Origin: Rubrivivax benzoatilyticus JA2 = ATCC BAA-35
GTDB taxonomy: Bacteria; Pseudomonadota; Gammaproteobacteria; Burkholderiales; Burkholderiaceae_C
DNA: 40,195 nucleotides
Assembly (NCBI RefSeq): GCF_000190375.1
Contig: NZ_AEWG01000055.1
Location: forward strand, 1 to 40,195
Direction: 5' to 3'
This document shows positions 8,054 through 17,230 of this stretch, one piece after another. Both the position numbers and the translations under genes were made by a program. Below the pieces are notes generated by a model. It did no database searches and was not told the origin of the DNA. It was given only the letters and a program-made list of their open reading frames with translations. The stretch's first letter is position 1. Each line of letters begins with the position of its first letter.

Positions 8054-10710
8054 TGCTGGGCCTCCAGCGCGCGGCCGAGCACCTCGCGCACGTCGTCGCT
8101 GAGGTCGGGCTTGGCGGCCACACGCGCCAGCGCCTCGCGCGCGGCGCTGCGGTAGGGCTCGGCCAGCGCCGTCCAGCGGTCCATCACGCGCGCCAGGCGG
8201 GCGGCCAGCTGCGGGTTGATCGGGTCGATCTCCAGCAGGCGCTCGGCCCAGAACACGTAGCCGGCGGCATCGGCGCGGTGGAAGGCGGCCGGGTTGTTCA
8301 TGCACAGCTGGAAGATCAGGCTGCGTGCGCGGTTCGGGTTCTTCAGCGAGAAGTCCGGGTGCTTGAGCAGGGCCTTGGCGCGCGCGAACGAACGGCCGTG
8401 GCCGGCGCCGACCGGCTCGCTGGCCTGGGCCTGCAGCGCGAACCACTTGTCGACGACCAGCGGCTCGCCGCCGGCGATGGCGTGGAAGCGCTCCAGCGCC
8501 GGCTCGGCCAGCTCGGAGTGCGAGTGCACCAGCGCGGCCAGCGCGCCGATGCGGTCGGTCATGTTGCTGGCGTCCTTGACACGCTGGTAGGCGCGGCCCG
8601 GCCACACCGGGTTGCCGCTGCGCACCGCGTGCAGGCACAGCATGGCGAGCGCCAGGTTGGCGAGCGCGCGGCGGCCGGCCTGGGACGGCGTCGGCGCGTA
8701 GCCTTCGTGCACCAGGTTGGCCTCGAAAGCCTCGGCCCAGTCGGCGTGCAGCGTGCTGGCCAGCTGTTCACGGAAGTGCTCGCGCACGGCGTGGATGCGC
8801 TGCGGGTCGAAGGTGGCCAACTGCTCGGCGACGTAGCCCTCGCTGGGCAGCGTCAGCGCCAGTTCCTTGAAGGCCGGGTCGAGTGCCGGGTCGCGCAGCA
8901 CGGTGCGCATCGCCTCGACGAAAGCCTCGTCCAGCGTCACCGGCGCGGCCTGTTCGACCGCCGCCAGCAGGCGCGCCAGCGCCAGGCGCTGGCCGGCTTC
9001 CCAGCGGTTGAAGGCGTCGCTGTCATGGGCCAGCAGAGTCAGCAGCTCGGCGTCGCCCAGGCCGTCGTCCAGGATCACCGGCGCGCTGAAGCCGCGCAGC
9101 AGCGACGGCACAGGCTCGGCGTCCACGTCCTCGAAGACGAAGCTCTGCTCGGCGCTGTCGAGCACCAGCAGGCGCTCGGCGGCCAGCGTGCGGCCGTCGC
9201 GGCCCAGCAGCGCGGCCAGCACCGGGATCACGAAGGGCTGCTTGGTCGGCTGGCCGGGCGAGGGCAGGGCGGACTGGGTGAGCGTCAGCGTGTAGCGGCG
9301 GGCTTCGGCGTCGTAGACGCCACGCGCCTTCAGCCGCGGCGTGCCGGCCTGCGAGTACCAGCGCTTGAAGGTCTCCAGCCGCGTGGCGAGCTCGCTGCCG
9401 GGGTTGGCGTCGGCGATCGCCTGGGCGAAGTCGTCGCAGGTGACGGCCTGGCCGTCGTGGCGCTCGAAGTACAGCGTGATGCCGCGCTCGAAGCCTTCAC
9501 GGCCCACCAGCGTCTGCATCATGCGCACGACTTCGGAGCCCTTCTCGTAGACGGTGGCGGTGTAGAAGTTGTCGATCGCGGCGTAGCTGTCCGGGCGCAC
9601 CGGGTGCGCCATCGCGCCGGCGTCCTCGGGAAACTGGCTGGCGCGCAGCGCACGCACGTCCTCGATGCGCTTGACGGCGCGCGCGGAAGGCGAGCCGGCC
9701 ATGTCCATCGAGAACTCCTGGTCGCGGAAGACCGTCAGGCCTTCCTTCAGCGACAGCTGGAACCAGTCGCGGCAGGTGATGCGGTTGCCGGTCCAGTTGT
9801 GGAAGTACTCGTGGCCGACGACGCTCTCGATGCCGGCGAAGTCGACGTCGGTCGCGGTGGCGGGGCTGGCCAGAACGAACTTCGTGTTGAAGATGTTCAG
9901 GCCCTTGTTCTCCATCGCGCCCATGTTGAAGTCCTCGACCGCGACGATCATGAAGCGTTCGAGGTCCAGCGGCAGGCCGAAGCGGGCTTCGTCCCAGACC
10001 ACCGAGGCCACCAGCGAGGCCATCGCGTGCTCGGTCTTGCCGAGGTCGCCGCGGCGCACGAAGACCTGCAGCAGGTGCTCCTTGCCGGCGCGGGTGCGGA
10101 TCTTCTGCTCGCGGCAGACGAGATCGGCGGCGACCAGCGCGAACAGGTAGCTGGGCTTGGGGAAGGGGTCGTGCCAGACGGCGAAGTGGCGGCCGCCGTC
10201 CAGTTCACCCTGCTCGACGAGGTTGCCGTTGGACAGCAGCACCGGGTACTTCTTCTTGTCGGCGCGCAGCGTCACCGTGTAGACCGCCATCACGTCGGGA
10301 CGGTCGAGGAAGTAGGTGATGCGGCGGAAACCCTCGGCCTCGCACTGCGTGAAGAAGCCGCCGCCCGAGGTGTACAGGCCCGACAGCTGGGTGTTCTTCT
10401 CGGGGCTGCAGGTGTTGCGGATCTCGAGCACGAACTGCTCGCCGGCCGGCGGGTTGTCGATGACGAGCAGCTTGTCCTCGTGGCGGAACGAGACGCTCTC
10501 GCCGGCGGCCATCACGCGCAGCACGGTGATGTCCTCGCCGTGCAGCTTCAGCGGCTGCGGCTCGGCGGCCGGGTTGCGCTCGATGTGCAGCTTGCTCGAG
10601 ACGATGGTCTTGACGGGGTCCAGGTCGAAGCAGAGCTCGACCTTGCGGATCCAGTACGCCGGGGCGGCGTAGTCCTGGCGGTGCACGACGGTGGCGGGGC
10701 CTTCACGCAT
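8050..10710 (-). CDS. pepN: Aminopeptidase N (M1 metallopeptidase)
   Basis: The protein has 886 residues, near the 870 of E. coli PepN. It removes N-terminal residues from peptides in the cytoplasm. The exopeptidase motif [11 protein letters not shown] (about residue 262) and the zinc site [11 protein letters not shown] (about 297-301) with the distal Glu in [10 protein letters not shown] are all present, as is the long helical C-terminal domain of PepN. The ATG at 10710 was chosen because the family begins just before the [13 protein letters not shown] segment; it lies 8 bases inside the upstream HAD gene. The stop overlaps fbp. A long open frame on the opposite strand (8053-10731) is a codon-bias shadow. 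Confidence 0.97.
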   Translation of the reverse strand: MREGPATVVHRQDYAAPAYWIRKVELCFDLDPVKTIVSSKLHIERNPAAEPQPLKLHGEDITVLRVMAAGESVSFRHEDKLLVIDNPPAGEQFVLEIRNTCSPEKNTQLSGLYTSGGGFFTQCEAEGFRRITYFLDRPDVMAVYTVTLRADKKKYPVLLSNGNLVEQGELDGGRHFAVWHDPFPKPSYLFALVAADLVCREQKIRTRAGKEHLLQVFVRRGDLGKTEHAMASLVASVVWDEARFGLPLDLERFMIVAVEDFNMGAMENKGLNIFNTKFVLASPATATDVDFAGIESVVGHEYFHNWTGNRITCRDWFQLSLKEGLTVFRDQEFSMDMAGSPSARAVKRIEDVRALRASQFPEDAGAMAHPVRPDSYAAIDNFYTATVYEKGSEVVRMMQTLVGREGFERGITLYFERHDGQAVTCDDFAQAIADANPGSELATRLETFKRWYSQAGTPRLKARGVYDAEARRYTLTLTQSALPSPGQPTKQPFVIPVLAALLGRDGRTLAAERLLVLDSAEQSFVFEDVDAEPVPSLLRGFSAPVILDDGLGDAELLTLLAHDSDAFNRWEAGQRLALARLLAAVEQAAPVTLDEAFVEAMRTVLRDPALDPAFKELALTLPSEGYVAEQLATFDPQRIHAVREHFREQLASTLHADWAEAFEANLVHEGYAPTPSQAGRRALANLALAMLCLHAVRSGNPVWPGRAYQRVKDASNMTDRIGALAALVHSHSELAEPALERFHAIAGGEPLVVDKWFALQAQASEPVGAGHGRSFARAKALLKHPDFSLKNPNRARSLIFQLCMNNPAAFHRADAAGYVFWAERLLEIDPINPQLAARLARVMDRWTALAEPYRSAAREALARVAAKPDLSDDVREVLGRALEAQQ

Positions 10711-11383
10711 GGTGGGGTTCTCGCGGGATGAAAGTGGTCGGGTCGACGCCAACGAAATCGGGAATCGTGGCGAGGAGGTTCGGATGGCCGTCGAAGGCGC
10801 TCGGCGGCAGGGTGGTGGCCAGCGCCACGGCGTCCATGCCGGCGCGGCGCGCGGCTTCGACGCCCAGCGGCGCGTCCTCGAAGACGAGGCAGTCGGCCGC
10901 GGCGACGCCCAGGCGGCGCGCGGCCTCGACGAAGATGTCCGGGTGCGGCTTGCCGCGCAGGCCGTCGGCGGGGCTGGCGACGGTGTCGACGAGGCGGTCC
11001 AGGCCGAAACGCTCGAAGACGATCCGCAGGTTGGCCGCCGGCGACGCGGTGCAGACGGCGAGCTTGAAGCCCGCCGCGCGCGCCTGCTGCAGAAAGGCCT
11101 GGGCGCCGGCGACGTACTGCAGCGCGCCGGCCGCGGCTTCGCGGTACAGCGCTTCCTTGCGTTCGGCCAGCGCCGCGCGTTCGGCCGCCGGCATCGCCGG
11201 GAACAGGCCCGAGAGGACCTCGTCGTTGGCGCGGCCGGCCGTGGCCTGGAAGAAGCCGGCGTCGTCGAACGGCAGGCCCAGCTCCGCGTGCCAGCGGCCC
11301 CAGGCCTGCTGGTGGATCGGCATGCTGTCGATCAGCGTGCCGTCCATGTCCAGCAGCAGCGCGGCGTAGCGGCGCGCCGCCAT
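10703..11383 (-). CDS. HAD-family phosphatase, beta-phosphoglucomutase-like
   Basis: The protein has 226 residues. HAD motif I is LLLDMDGTLIDS (nucleophile Asp and general acid Asp), motif II CTASPAAN, the motif III Lys is in GLRGKPHPDIF, and motif IV is VFEDAPLGVEAARRAGM. A helical C1 cap lies between motifs I and II, as in beta-phosphoglucomutase, phosphoglycolate phosphatase and YqaB-type sugar phosphatases. The substrate cannot be told from sequence. Start and stop are locked into the operon: its ATG shares one base with the prfB stop (TGATG at 11381-11385), and its end overlaps the pepN start by 8 bases. Confidence 0.9.
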   Translation of the reverse strand: MAARRYAALLLDMDGTLIDSMPIHQQAWGRWHAELGLPFDDAGFFQATAGRANDEVLSGLFPAMPAAERAALAERKEALYREAAAGALQYVAGAQAFLQQARAAGFKLAVCTASPAANLRIVFERFGLDRLVDTVASPADGLRGKPHPDIFVEAARRLGVAAADCLVFEDAPLGVEAARRAGMDAVALATTLPPSAFDGHPNLLATIPDFVGVDPTTFIPREPHHA

Positions 11384-12487
11384 CACAGGCCCTGCTTCAG
11401 GCTGGCCTCGATGAACGGGTCGAGGTCGCCGTCGAGGACCTTCTGCGTGTTGCTGATCTCCACGCCGGTGCGCAGGTCCTTGATGCGGCTCTGGTCGAGC
11501 ACGTAGCTGCGGATCTGGTGGCCCCAGCCGACGTCGGTCTTGCTGTCCTCGAGCTTCTGCTGCGCTTCCATCTGCTTGCGCATCTCGTGCTCGTAGAGCC
11601 GGCTGCGCAGCATGGCCCAGGCCTCGTCGCGGTTGCGGTGCTGCGAACGGTCGTTCTGGCACTGCACGACGATGCCGGTCGGGATGTGCGTCAGGCGCAC
11701 CGCCGAGTCGGTCTTGTTGATGTGCTGGCCGCCCGCGCCCGAGGCGCGGAAGGTGTCGGTGCGCACGTCCGCCGGGTTGATCTCGATCTCGATCGAGTCG
11801 TCGACCTCGGGGTAGACGAAGAGGCTGGCGAAGCTGGTGTGGCGCCCGCCCGCGGAGTCGAACGGGCTCTTGCGCACCAGGCGGTGCACGCCGGTCTCGG
11901 TGCGCAGGTGGCCGAAGGCGTAGTCACCCTCGATCTTCAGCGTCGCGCTGCGGATGCCGGCCACGTCGCCTTCGGTCTCTTCCATGACCTCGGCCTTGAA
12001 GCCCTTCTTCTCGCAGTACTTCAGGTACTGGCGCAGCAGCATGCTGGCCCAGTCGCAGGCTTCGGTGCCGCCGGCGCCGGCCTGGATGTCGATGAAGCAG
12101 TTGCTCGGGTCCGCCGGGTTGGCGAACATGCGGCGGAACTCCAGCCGCTCGACGATCTCGCGCAGCGCGTGGGCCTCGGCCTCGATCGCGGCGATGCCGT
12201 CGAAGTCCTCGTCGGCCTTCGACATCTCGTAGAGCTCGAGGTTGTCGGACAGGTTGCTGGCGAGGTGGTCGATCGTGCCGACGACGTCTTCCAGCGACTT
12301 CTTCTCGCGCCCCAGTTCCTGGGCGCGCTTGGGTTCGTTCCAGACGCTGGGGTTCTCCAGCGCGGCATTGACTTCGTTCAGCCGCAGAGCTTTGCGGTCG
12401 TAGTCAAAGATACCCCCGGAGCTGCTCGGTGCGGGCACTCAGGTCGGCGAGCAGCGTGCCGATCGAGTTGATGTGTTCGATGTCCAT
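11383..12487 (-). CDS. prfB: Peptide chain release factor 2, programmed +1 frameshift
   Basis: RF2 recognises UGA and UAA stop codons and releases the peptide. The full product has 367 residues: 27 are read from the ATG at 12487 up to an in-frame TGA (12406-12404), then a +1 shift gives DYDRKALRL and 340 residues to the stop at 11383. The stop-codon reading tripeptide SPF is in [14 protein letters not shown], and the catalytic GGQ is in [15 protein letters not shown]. Annotation without the shift would start too late near 12438. The shift makes RF2 self-limiting: when RF2 is scarce the ribosome pauses at TGA and slips. The gene follows an alpha/beta hydrolase by 46 bases and is the head of the overlapping prfB-HAD-pepN-fbp cluster. 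Confidence 0.97.
12403..12418 (-). promoter_or_regulatory. prfB recoding site (autoregulatory +1 frameshift)
   Basis: The minus strand reads CGGGGGTATCTTTGAC. It holds the slippery CTT codon, the stop TGA followed by C (a weak termination context), and a purine-rich CGGGGG Shine-Dalgarno-like stretch three bases before CTT. This matches the known E. coli site AGGGGGTATCTTTGAC except for the first base. The site is seen directly; the mechanism is established for the family. Confidence 0.96.
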
Positions 12488-12533
12488 GTGTCTTCTTGGG
12501 TTTGGCGCCCAGCGGGCGCAAACAGCCATTTTC

Positions 12534-13493
12534 TCATGCCGATGTGCACAGGCACGCATCGGGATCTGCCGGAGATCCCCCGAGGAACGAGACCAGCCGC
12601 CGCGCCAGCGCCTCGGGCTGGTCGTGGTGCACCATGTGGCCGCAGGGCGCGAGACGCTCGCGTTCCAGCCGCGGCACGACGGCCAGGCGGGACTCGAAGT
12701 CCGCGCGCGGGTAACGGTGGCCCCACCAGGTCTCGAACTCGCCGCGGTCGCCTTCGACGAAGAGCAACGGCGAGGTGATGCGGCGCCAGGTCGCGACGGC
12801 CTCCTCGCGCCGGTACAGCACCGGGTTGACGCGTTTGTGCGCCGAGTCGGCGAGCAGCCGCCGGCGGCCCTCGGGCGTCGGCGCCGACCACTGCGTCGCC
12901 AGCCAGGCCGCCTTGTCGGCGGGCAGCAGCGGGTTGTTCTTCCTCAGCCGCGCGGCGACCTCGGCGCTGTCGGCGTAGTCGCGCAGCAGCGGCGGTGTCT
13001 TCAGCTCGTCGAGCCACTGCACGAGGCGCGCCGGTGCGTCCTCGGGCGTGGTCGCCGGCAGGCCGTAGCCTTCCAGGTTGACGAGCCGGCGCACGCGCTG
13101 CGGGCGCAGCGCGGCATAGCTCATCGCGACGTTGCCGCCCATGCTGTGGCCGAGCAGGTCGACGGCGCCGTCGGGCGCCAGCGCGTCGAGCAGCGCGTCG
13201 AGGTCGGCCAGGTAGTCGGGGAACCAGTAGGTGTCGGTCGGCGGCGCCTCGGTCAGGCCGAAGCCGCGCCAGTCGGGCGCGAACACCTGGCGCTCGATGC
13301 CGTCGGCCTCGGCCAGCGCGTCGACCAGAAACTGGAACGACGCGCCGCAGTCCATCCAGCCGTGCAGCAGCACCAGCGGCCGCGTGCCGGCCGGCGCGCT
13401 GTCGCCCCAGCGGCGGACGTGGCAGCGCAGGCCGCGCAGCGCGACGGTCTCGGCAGCGGGCAGGCGGCGTGGCGTGTAGCAGGCGGTGTCCAT
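12534..13493 (-). CDS. Alpha/beta-fold hydrolase
   Basis: The protein has 319 residues. The oxyanion segment LVLLHGWMDCGASF, nucleophile elbow LLGHSMGGNVA (Ser), acid residue in LLFVEGDRGEFE and catalytic His in CGHMVHHDQPE are in the order expected of the fold. A cap region with KNNPLLP and WRRITSP lies between. Such proteins are esterases, lipases or ring-cleavage hydrolases; the substrate cannot be predicted. No signal peptide is seen, so it should be cytoplasmic. The ATG at 13493 was preferred to an upstream in-frame start at 13538 because the latter falls in the gap shared with the divergent acetyltransferase. It precedes prfB by 46 bases and may be co-transcribed with it. Confidence 0.88.
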   Translation of the reverse strand: MDTACYTPRRLPAAETVALRGLRCHVRRWGDSAPAGTRPLVLLHGWMDCGASFQFLVDALAEADGIERQVFAPDWRGFGLTEAPPTDTYWFPDYLADLDALLDALAPDGAVDLLGHSMGGNVAMSYAALRPQRVRRLVNLEGYGLPATTPEDAPARLVQWLDELKTPPLLRDYADSAEVAARLRKNNPLLPADKAAWLATQWSAPTPEGRRRLLADSAHKRVNPVLYRREEAVATWRRITSPLLFVEGDRGEFETWWGHRYPRADFESRLAVVPRLERERLAPCGHMVHHDQPEALARRLVSFLGGSPADPDACLCTSA

Positions 13494-13552
13494 GCGGCCG
13501 ATGCTAGGCGCCGCGCGGCCGGCGCGCCGGTCCTGCACGCGACAATGCCGCC

Positions 13553-14038
13553 ATGACCACGCCCGCCTTCTCCCTGCGCCCGGCCGAGCGGCGCGACCTG
13601 CCGGCCATCACCGCGCTGATCCGCGAACTCGCCGAGTTCGAACGTCTGTCCCACGTCTGCCAGGCCACGCCGGAGGCGCTGGAGCCGCATCTGTTCGGCG
13701 AACGCCCGGTGGCCGAGGCGGTCGTCGCCGAAGGCGGCGGCGAGGTCATCGGCTTCGCGCTGTTCTTCACCAACTTCTCGACCTTCATGGCCCGGCCCGG
13801 GCTGTACCTGGAGGACCTGTACGTGCAGCCGGCCTGGCGCGGCCACGGCATCGGCCAGGCGCTGCTGGAGCACCTGGGCGCGCTGGCGGTCGAGCGCGGC
13901 TGCGGCCGCTTCGAGTGGAGCGTGCTCGACTGGAACGAGAACGCGATCGGCTTCTACCGCCGCATGGGCGCGACGGTGCTGCCCGACTGGCGCATCTGCC
14001 GCGTCAGCGGCGAGGCGCTGCAGCGCTTCGCGCGCTGA
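13553..14038 (+). CDS. GNAT-family N-acetyltransferase, SSAT-like
   Basis: The protein has 161 residues. Acetyl-CoA binding motif A is LEDLYVQPAWRGHGIGQALL and motif B is VLDWNENAIGFYRRMGA. This pattern (early acidic NFSTFMARPGLYLEDLYV, late WNENAIGFYRRMGA) is that of the spermidine/spermine N1-acetyltransferase group, so a polyamine or similar amine is the likely acceptor, though bacterial members are often uncharacterised. The start lacks a ribosome binding site; a -10-like GACAAT ends 6 bases before the ATG, compatible with a leaderless message. Its stop directly abuts the stop of the convergent HD-GYP gene (TGATCA at 14036-14041). Confidence 0.9.
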   Translation: MTTPAFSLRPAERRDLPAITALIRELAEFERLSHVCQATPEALEPHLFGERPVAEAVVAEGGGEVIGFALFFTNFSTFMARPGLYLEDLYVQPAWRGHGIGQALLEHLGALAVERGCGRFEWSVLDWNENAIGFYRRMGATVLPDWRICRVSGEALQRFAR

Positions 14039-15160
14039 TCAGGCCAGCGCCAGCTGCATCAGCTCGTCGGCCGTGAACTCGCGGCCGAAGGCGTGGTCGC
14101 CGACGACGCCGGAGACCGTGTGCACACGTTCGGCGGTGTCGACACGCAGCGGCGCCGGCAGCGCCCGGCCGCCGGGGCCGATCAGGCAGGCGACGATCGG
14201 TGTCGCCACCGTCGGCCCGCGGCCGACGACGACGCCCAGCGCGCCCGACACCAGGCGCACGAAGCAGCCCGGCGGGTAGATGCCGAACTCCTTGACCAGC
14301 GCCAGCGTCATCGGGTGGCCGGGATCCTGCATGAACATCTGGCGCCCGGCGATGTCGGCGGCGAGCGCGCCGCGGTGGCCACGTGCGGCGAGCTTGGCGG
14401 TGTAGGTGTCCACGCGCCGCACCAGCGAGGCGATCTCGCCGACCTCGGTGGTGCCGGTCGGGTAGCCGCTGCCGTCCTCGGCCTCGTGGTGGCGCTCGAC
14501 GGCCTGCAGCCAGTGGCGGTCGGTGATGCCGGCCTGCTCCAGCATCTCGCGCCCGCGCAGCGGGTGGCGCAGCAGCGCCGCGTGCTGCGCCGGCGTCAGC
14601 GGCGTGCGCTGCTCGGCGAGTTCGCCCTGCAGCTCGAGCATCGCCAGGTTCATCGTCAGCGCGACCTTGAACGTGCGTTCGAGCGCCTCGGCGTCCCAGT
14701 GCAGCCGGCGCGCGACGAGGTAGGCGGTGATCGCCGCGCCGACCGAGCGCCGCACGCCGTAGGCCGCGCGGTCGCCGCCTTCCTGGCGCAGCACCTGGAA
14801 GATCGCCAGGTCAGGGTCGCGTTCGATCAGCGCCAGCACCGGCTGCGCGGCGCCGTCCAGCGCATCGCGAAAACCCGGCGCCGGCGTGGCCTGCAGCACC
14901 TCGGCGACGCGGCCCAGGCCGTCGCGCCAGAAGCTCGGCAGCTGCTCACGCGGCAGCTGCGCCAGGCGTTCGCGGTCGCCTAGCAGCTCGGTCAGGTCGA
15001 CGAGCGCGCCGCGTTCGAGCAGCGCCTGCAGCTGCGCCGGGGTCGCGACGCGGTGGCCGCGCGCCAGCAGCAGCGTGAGGTCGGCATTGCGCACGTTGAA
15101 GGGCAGCGGCTGGCCGACCTGGATGCGGTGCGCGACGGTGGCGAGAGCGGTGTAGGACAT
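14039..15160 (-). CDS. Degenerate HD-GYP domain protein
   Basis: The protein has 373 residues. An N-terminal about 110-residue segment (VGQPLPFNVRNADLTLLLARG, then VDLTELLGDRERL) precedes an HD-GYP-type domain and a C-terminal tail (PPGCFVRLVSGALGVVVGRG) often found after such domains. HD-GYP enzymes degrade cyclic di-GMP. The second half of the catalytic site is kept (VERHHEAEDGSGYPTGT, VDTYTAKL), but the metal-binding HDIGK segment is replaced by MNLAMLE, so the defining His-Asp dyad is missing. It may bind rather than cleave its ligand, or act as a regulator. The ATG at 15160 fits the family start. It is convergent with the GNAT gene with no gap. Confidence 0.85.
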   Translation of the reverse strand: MSYTALATVAHRIQVGQPLPFNVRNADLTLLLARGHRVATPAQLQALLERGALVDLTELLGDRERLAQLPREQLPSFWRDGLGRVAEVLQATPAPGFRDALDGAAQPVLALIERDPDLAIFQVLRQEGGDRAAYGVRRSVGAAITAYLVARRLHWDAEALERTFKVALTMNLAMLELQGELAEQRTPLTPAQHAALLRHPLRGREMLEQAGITDRHWLQAVERHHEAEDGSGYPTGTTEVGEIASLVRRVDTYTAKLAARGHRGALAADIAGRQMFMQDPGHPMTLALVKEFGIYPPGCFVRLVSGALGVVVGRGPTVATPIVACLIGPGGRALPAPLRVDTAERVHTVSGVVGDHAFGREFTADELMQLALA

Positions 15161-15305
15161 GGGGGTCCGGTGTGTTCTTCGGCCGCGGCACTGACGGGCA
15201 GCCTGGGCCTGCTCTGGAGGCATTTCGGCGCCGCGCCGCCGAACTTGACCGTTCTCGGTGTTGAACCGGGTTCGCGCCGCGACGGGCTGCTCCTAAGCTG
15301 GGCCG

Positions 15306-17015
15306 ATGCACGACACCGTCCCGGGCGATTCCACCGATTCCCACGATTTCCTGCACCGCGCCTGGCGCTGGCAGGTGCCCGACGAGTTCAACATCGCCCA
15401 GGTCTGCTGCACGCGCTGGGCCGCCAGCGGCCGCAACGCGCTGCGCTGGGAAGACGAGGGCGGCGCCGCGGGGACGCTGGGTTACGCCGAGCTCGAGGCC
15501 CAGGCGCGGGCTTTTGCCGCCGGGCTGGCGGCGCGCGGGGTGGGGCGCGGCGACCGCGTCGCGATCGTGCTCGCCCAGCGCCCCGAGACCGCCGTCGCGC
15601 AGATGGGCGTGGCGATGCTGGGCGCGGTGGCGATGCCGCTGTCGGTGCTGTTCGGTCCCGAGGCGCTGGCCTGGCGTCTGGCCGACAGCGGTGCACGCGT
15701 CGCGGTGGCCGACGAGGCGACGCTCGCGCACCTGCTGCGCCTGCGCGCCGAATGCCCGGCGTTGGCGCTGATCGTCGGCGTCGGCGCGGCCGAGGGCGAT
15801 GCCGACTGCGGCTGGCGCGCGCTGCTGGCCGGCGGCGCGGCCGGCTTCGAGCCCGTACGCACGCGTGCCGACGACGCCGCGGTGCTGATCTACACCAGCG
15901 GCACCACCGGCCCGCCCAAGGGCGCGTTGATCCCGCACCGCGCCCTGCTGGGCAACCTGCCGGGTTTCGTCTGCAGCCAGAACGGTTTCCAGGGCGACGC
16001 GGTGTTCTGGAGCCCGGCCGACTGGGCCTGGACCGGCGGGCTGATGGACGCGCTGCTGCCGACGCTGTATTTCGGCCGCGAGATCGTCGCCTTCCGCGGC
16101 CGTTTCCAGCCCGAACGCGCGTTCGAGCTGATGCAGCGCCACGGCGTCACGCACACCTTCCTGTTCCCGACGGCGCTGAAGGCGATGATGAAGGCGGTGC
16201 CCGCGCCGGCCGAGCGTTATGCGCTGAAGCTCGAGGCCGTGATGAGCGCCGGCGAAGCCGTCGGCGACGCCGTCTTCGCCTGGTGCCGCGACGCGCTGGG
16301 CGTGCCGGTCAACGAGATGTTCGGCCAGACCGAGATGAACTACATCGTCGGCAACTGCGCGCGCAGCGTCGACGAGGCCGGCCGCGCCGTGCCCGGCTGG
16401 CCGGCGCGCCCCGGCAGCATGGGCCGCGCCTACCCGGGCCACCGTGTCGCCGTGATCGACGACGAAGGCCGCGAGTGCCCGCCCGGCGTGCCCGGCGACG
16501 TCGCGCTGCATCGCCTGGACCGCCACGGTGACCCCGACCCGATCTTCTTCCTCGGCTACTGGCGCAACGAGGCCGCGACCCGCGCCAAGTACACCGGCGA
16601 CCCGGCCTCGAGCTGGTGCCGCACCGGCGACACCGCGGTGATGGATGCCGACGGCTACCTCTGGTACCAGGGCCGCAGCGACGACGTCTTCAAGGCCGCC
16701 GGCTACCGCATCGGGCCGAGCGAGATCGAGAACTGCCTCGTCAAGCACGCGGCGGTGGCCAACGCCGCGGTCGTGCCCAAGCCCGACGCCGAGCGCGGCG
16801 CGGTGGTCAAGGCCTACGTCGTGCTGGCGCCGGGCGTGCAGGGCGACGAGGCGCTGGTCGGCGAACTGCAGCAGCACGTGCGCGAGCGCCTGGCGCCGTA
16901 CGAGTACCCGAAGGAGATCGAGTTCATCGACGCGCTGCCGATGACGACCACCGGCAAGGTGCAGCGCCGCGTGCTGCGGTTGCAGGAGGAGGAACGGGCG
17001 CGCCGGGGCGGGTGA
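15306..17015 (+). CDS. AMP-forming acyl-CoA synthetase
   Basis: The protein has 569 residues of the ANL superfamily. It carries the phosphate-binding loop YTSGTTGPPKGALIP, the A5 motif MFGQTEMN, the hinge YLWYQGRSDDVFKAAGYRIGP (A7/A8) and the C-terminal catalytic Lys in TTTGKVQRRV. These enzymes activate a carboxylate with ATP and transfer it to CoA. The N-terminal layout resembles medium-chain (AcsM/benzoate-like) members more than the long acetyl-CoA synthetase in this window; substrate is uncertain. It is divergent from the HD-GYP gene across 145 bases. No ribosome binding site is clear; a weak -10-like TAAGCT ends 6 bases before the ATG. Confidence 0.9.
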   Translation: MHDTVPGDSTDSHDFLHRAWRWQVPDEFNIAQVCCTRWAASGRNALRWEDEGGAAGTLGYAELEAQARAFAAGLAARGVGRGDRVAIVLAQRPETAVAQMGVAMLGAVAMPLSVLFGPEALAWRLADSGARVAVADEATLAHLLRLRAECPALALIVGVGAAEGDADCGWRALLAGGAAGFEPVRTRADDAAVLIYTSGTTGPPKGALIPHRALLGNLPGFVCSQNGFQGDAVFWSPADWAWTGGLMDALLPTLYFGREIVAFRGRFQPERAFELMQRHGVTHTFLFPTALKAMMKAVPAPAERYALKLEAVMSAGEAVGDAVFAWCRDALGVPVNEMFGQTEMNYIVGNCARSVDEAGRAVPGWPARPGSMGRAYPGHRVAVIDDEGRECPPGVPGDVALHRLDRHGDPDPIFFLGYWRNEAATRAKYTGDPASSWCRTGDTAVMDADGYLWYQGRSDDVFKAAGYRIGPSEIENCLVKHAAVANAAVVPKPDAERGAVVKAYVVLAPGVQGDEALVGELQQHVRERLAPYEYPKEIEFIDALPMTTTGKVQRRVLRLQEEERARRGG

Positions 17016-17044
17016 GGCGCGGGGCGCGGAAGACAACGGAAGAC

Positions 17045-17185
17045 GGGGTCAGGTCCCGCAGGACCTGACCCCGGACTGCCTCGGCCTGCCTCGGTTCAAC
17101 GGGGTCAGGTCTCGCGAGACCTGACCCCGCCCTTTCTGACCCCGGCCTTTCGCGTGAGACCTGACCCCGGCCTTGCTGACGCCGG
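17045..17185 (+). repeat. Cluster of GGGGTCAGGT palindromes (REP-like)
   Basis: Two palindromes sit between the acyl-CoA synthetase and aldo/keto reductase genes. The first (17045-17072) has 12-bp arms GGGGTCAGGTCC and a 4-base loop. The second (17101-17128) is a perfect 28-bp palindrome made of GGGGTCAGGTCTCG and its complement. Further half-sites follow: CTGACCCC near 17136, GAGACCTGACCCC at 17156-17168 and a decayed CTGACGCC near 17175. This looks like a repetitive extragenic palindrome cluster of the type mobilised by RAYT transposases; no such transposase is in the window. The hairpins could also end transcription of the upstream gene. Confidence 0.8.
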
Positions 17186-17230
17186 CCCTGCGTGCGGCGA
17201 ACCTCCGCGCGGCGAGGCACACTCTCGCCG

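Noticed and set aside
8053..10731. Long open frame (892 codons) opposite pepN
   Set aside because: Composition is dominated by His, Arg, Gln, Ala and Val as expected from the antisense of GC-rich codons; pepN itself has all family motifs.
12404..12406. In-frame TGA in prfB as a sign of a broken gene
   Set aside because: It lies in the standard recoding context CTTTGAC with the upstream purine-rich element, so it is regulation rather than damage.
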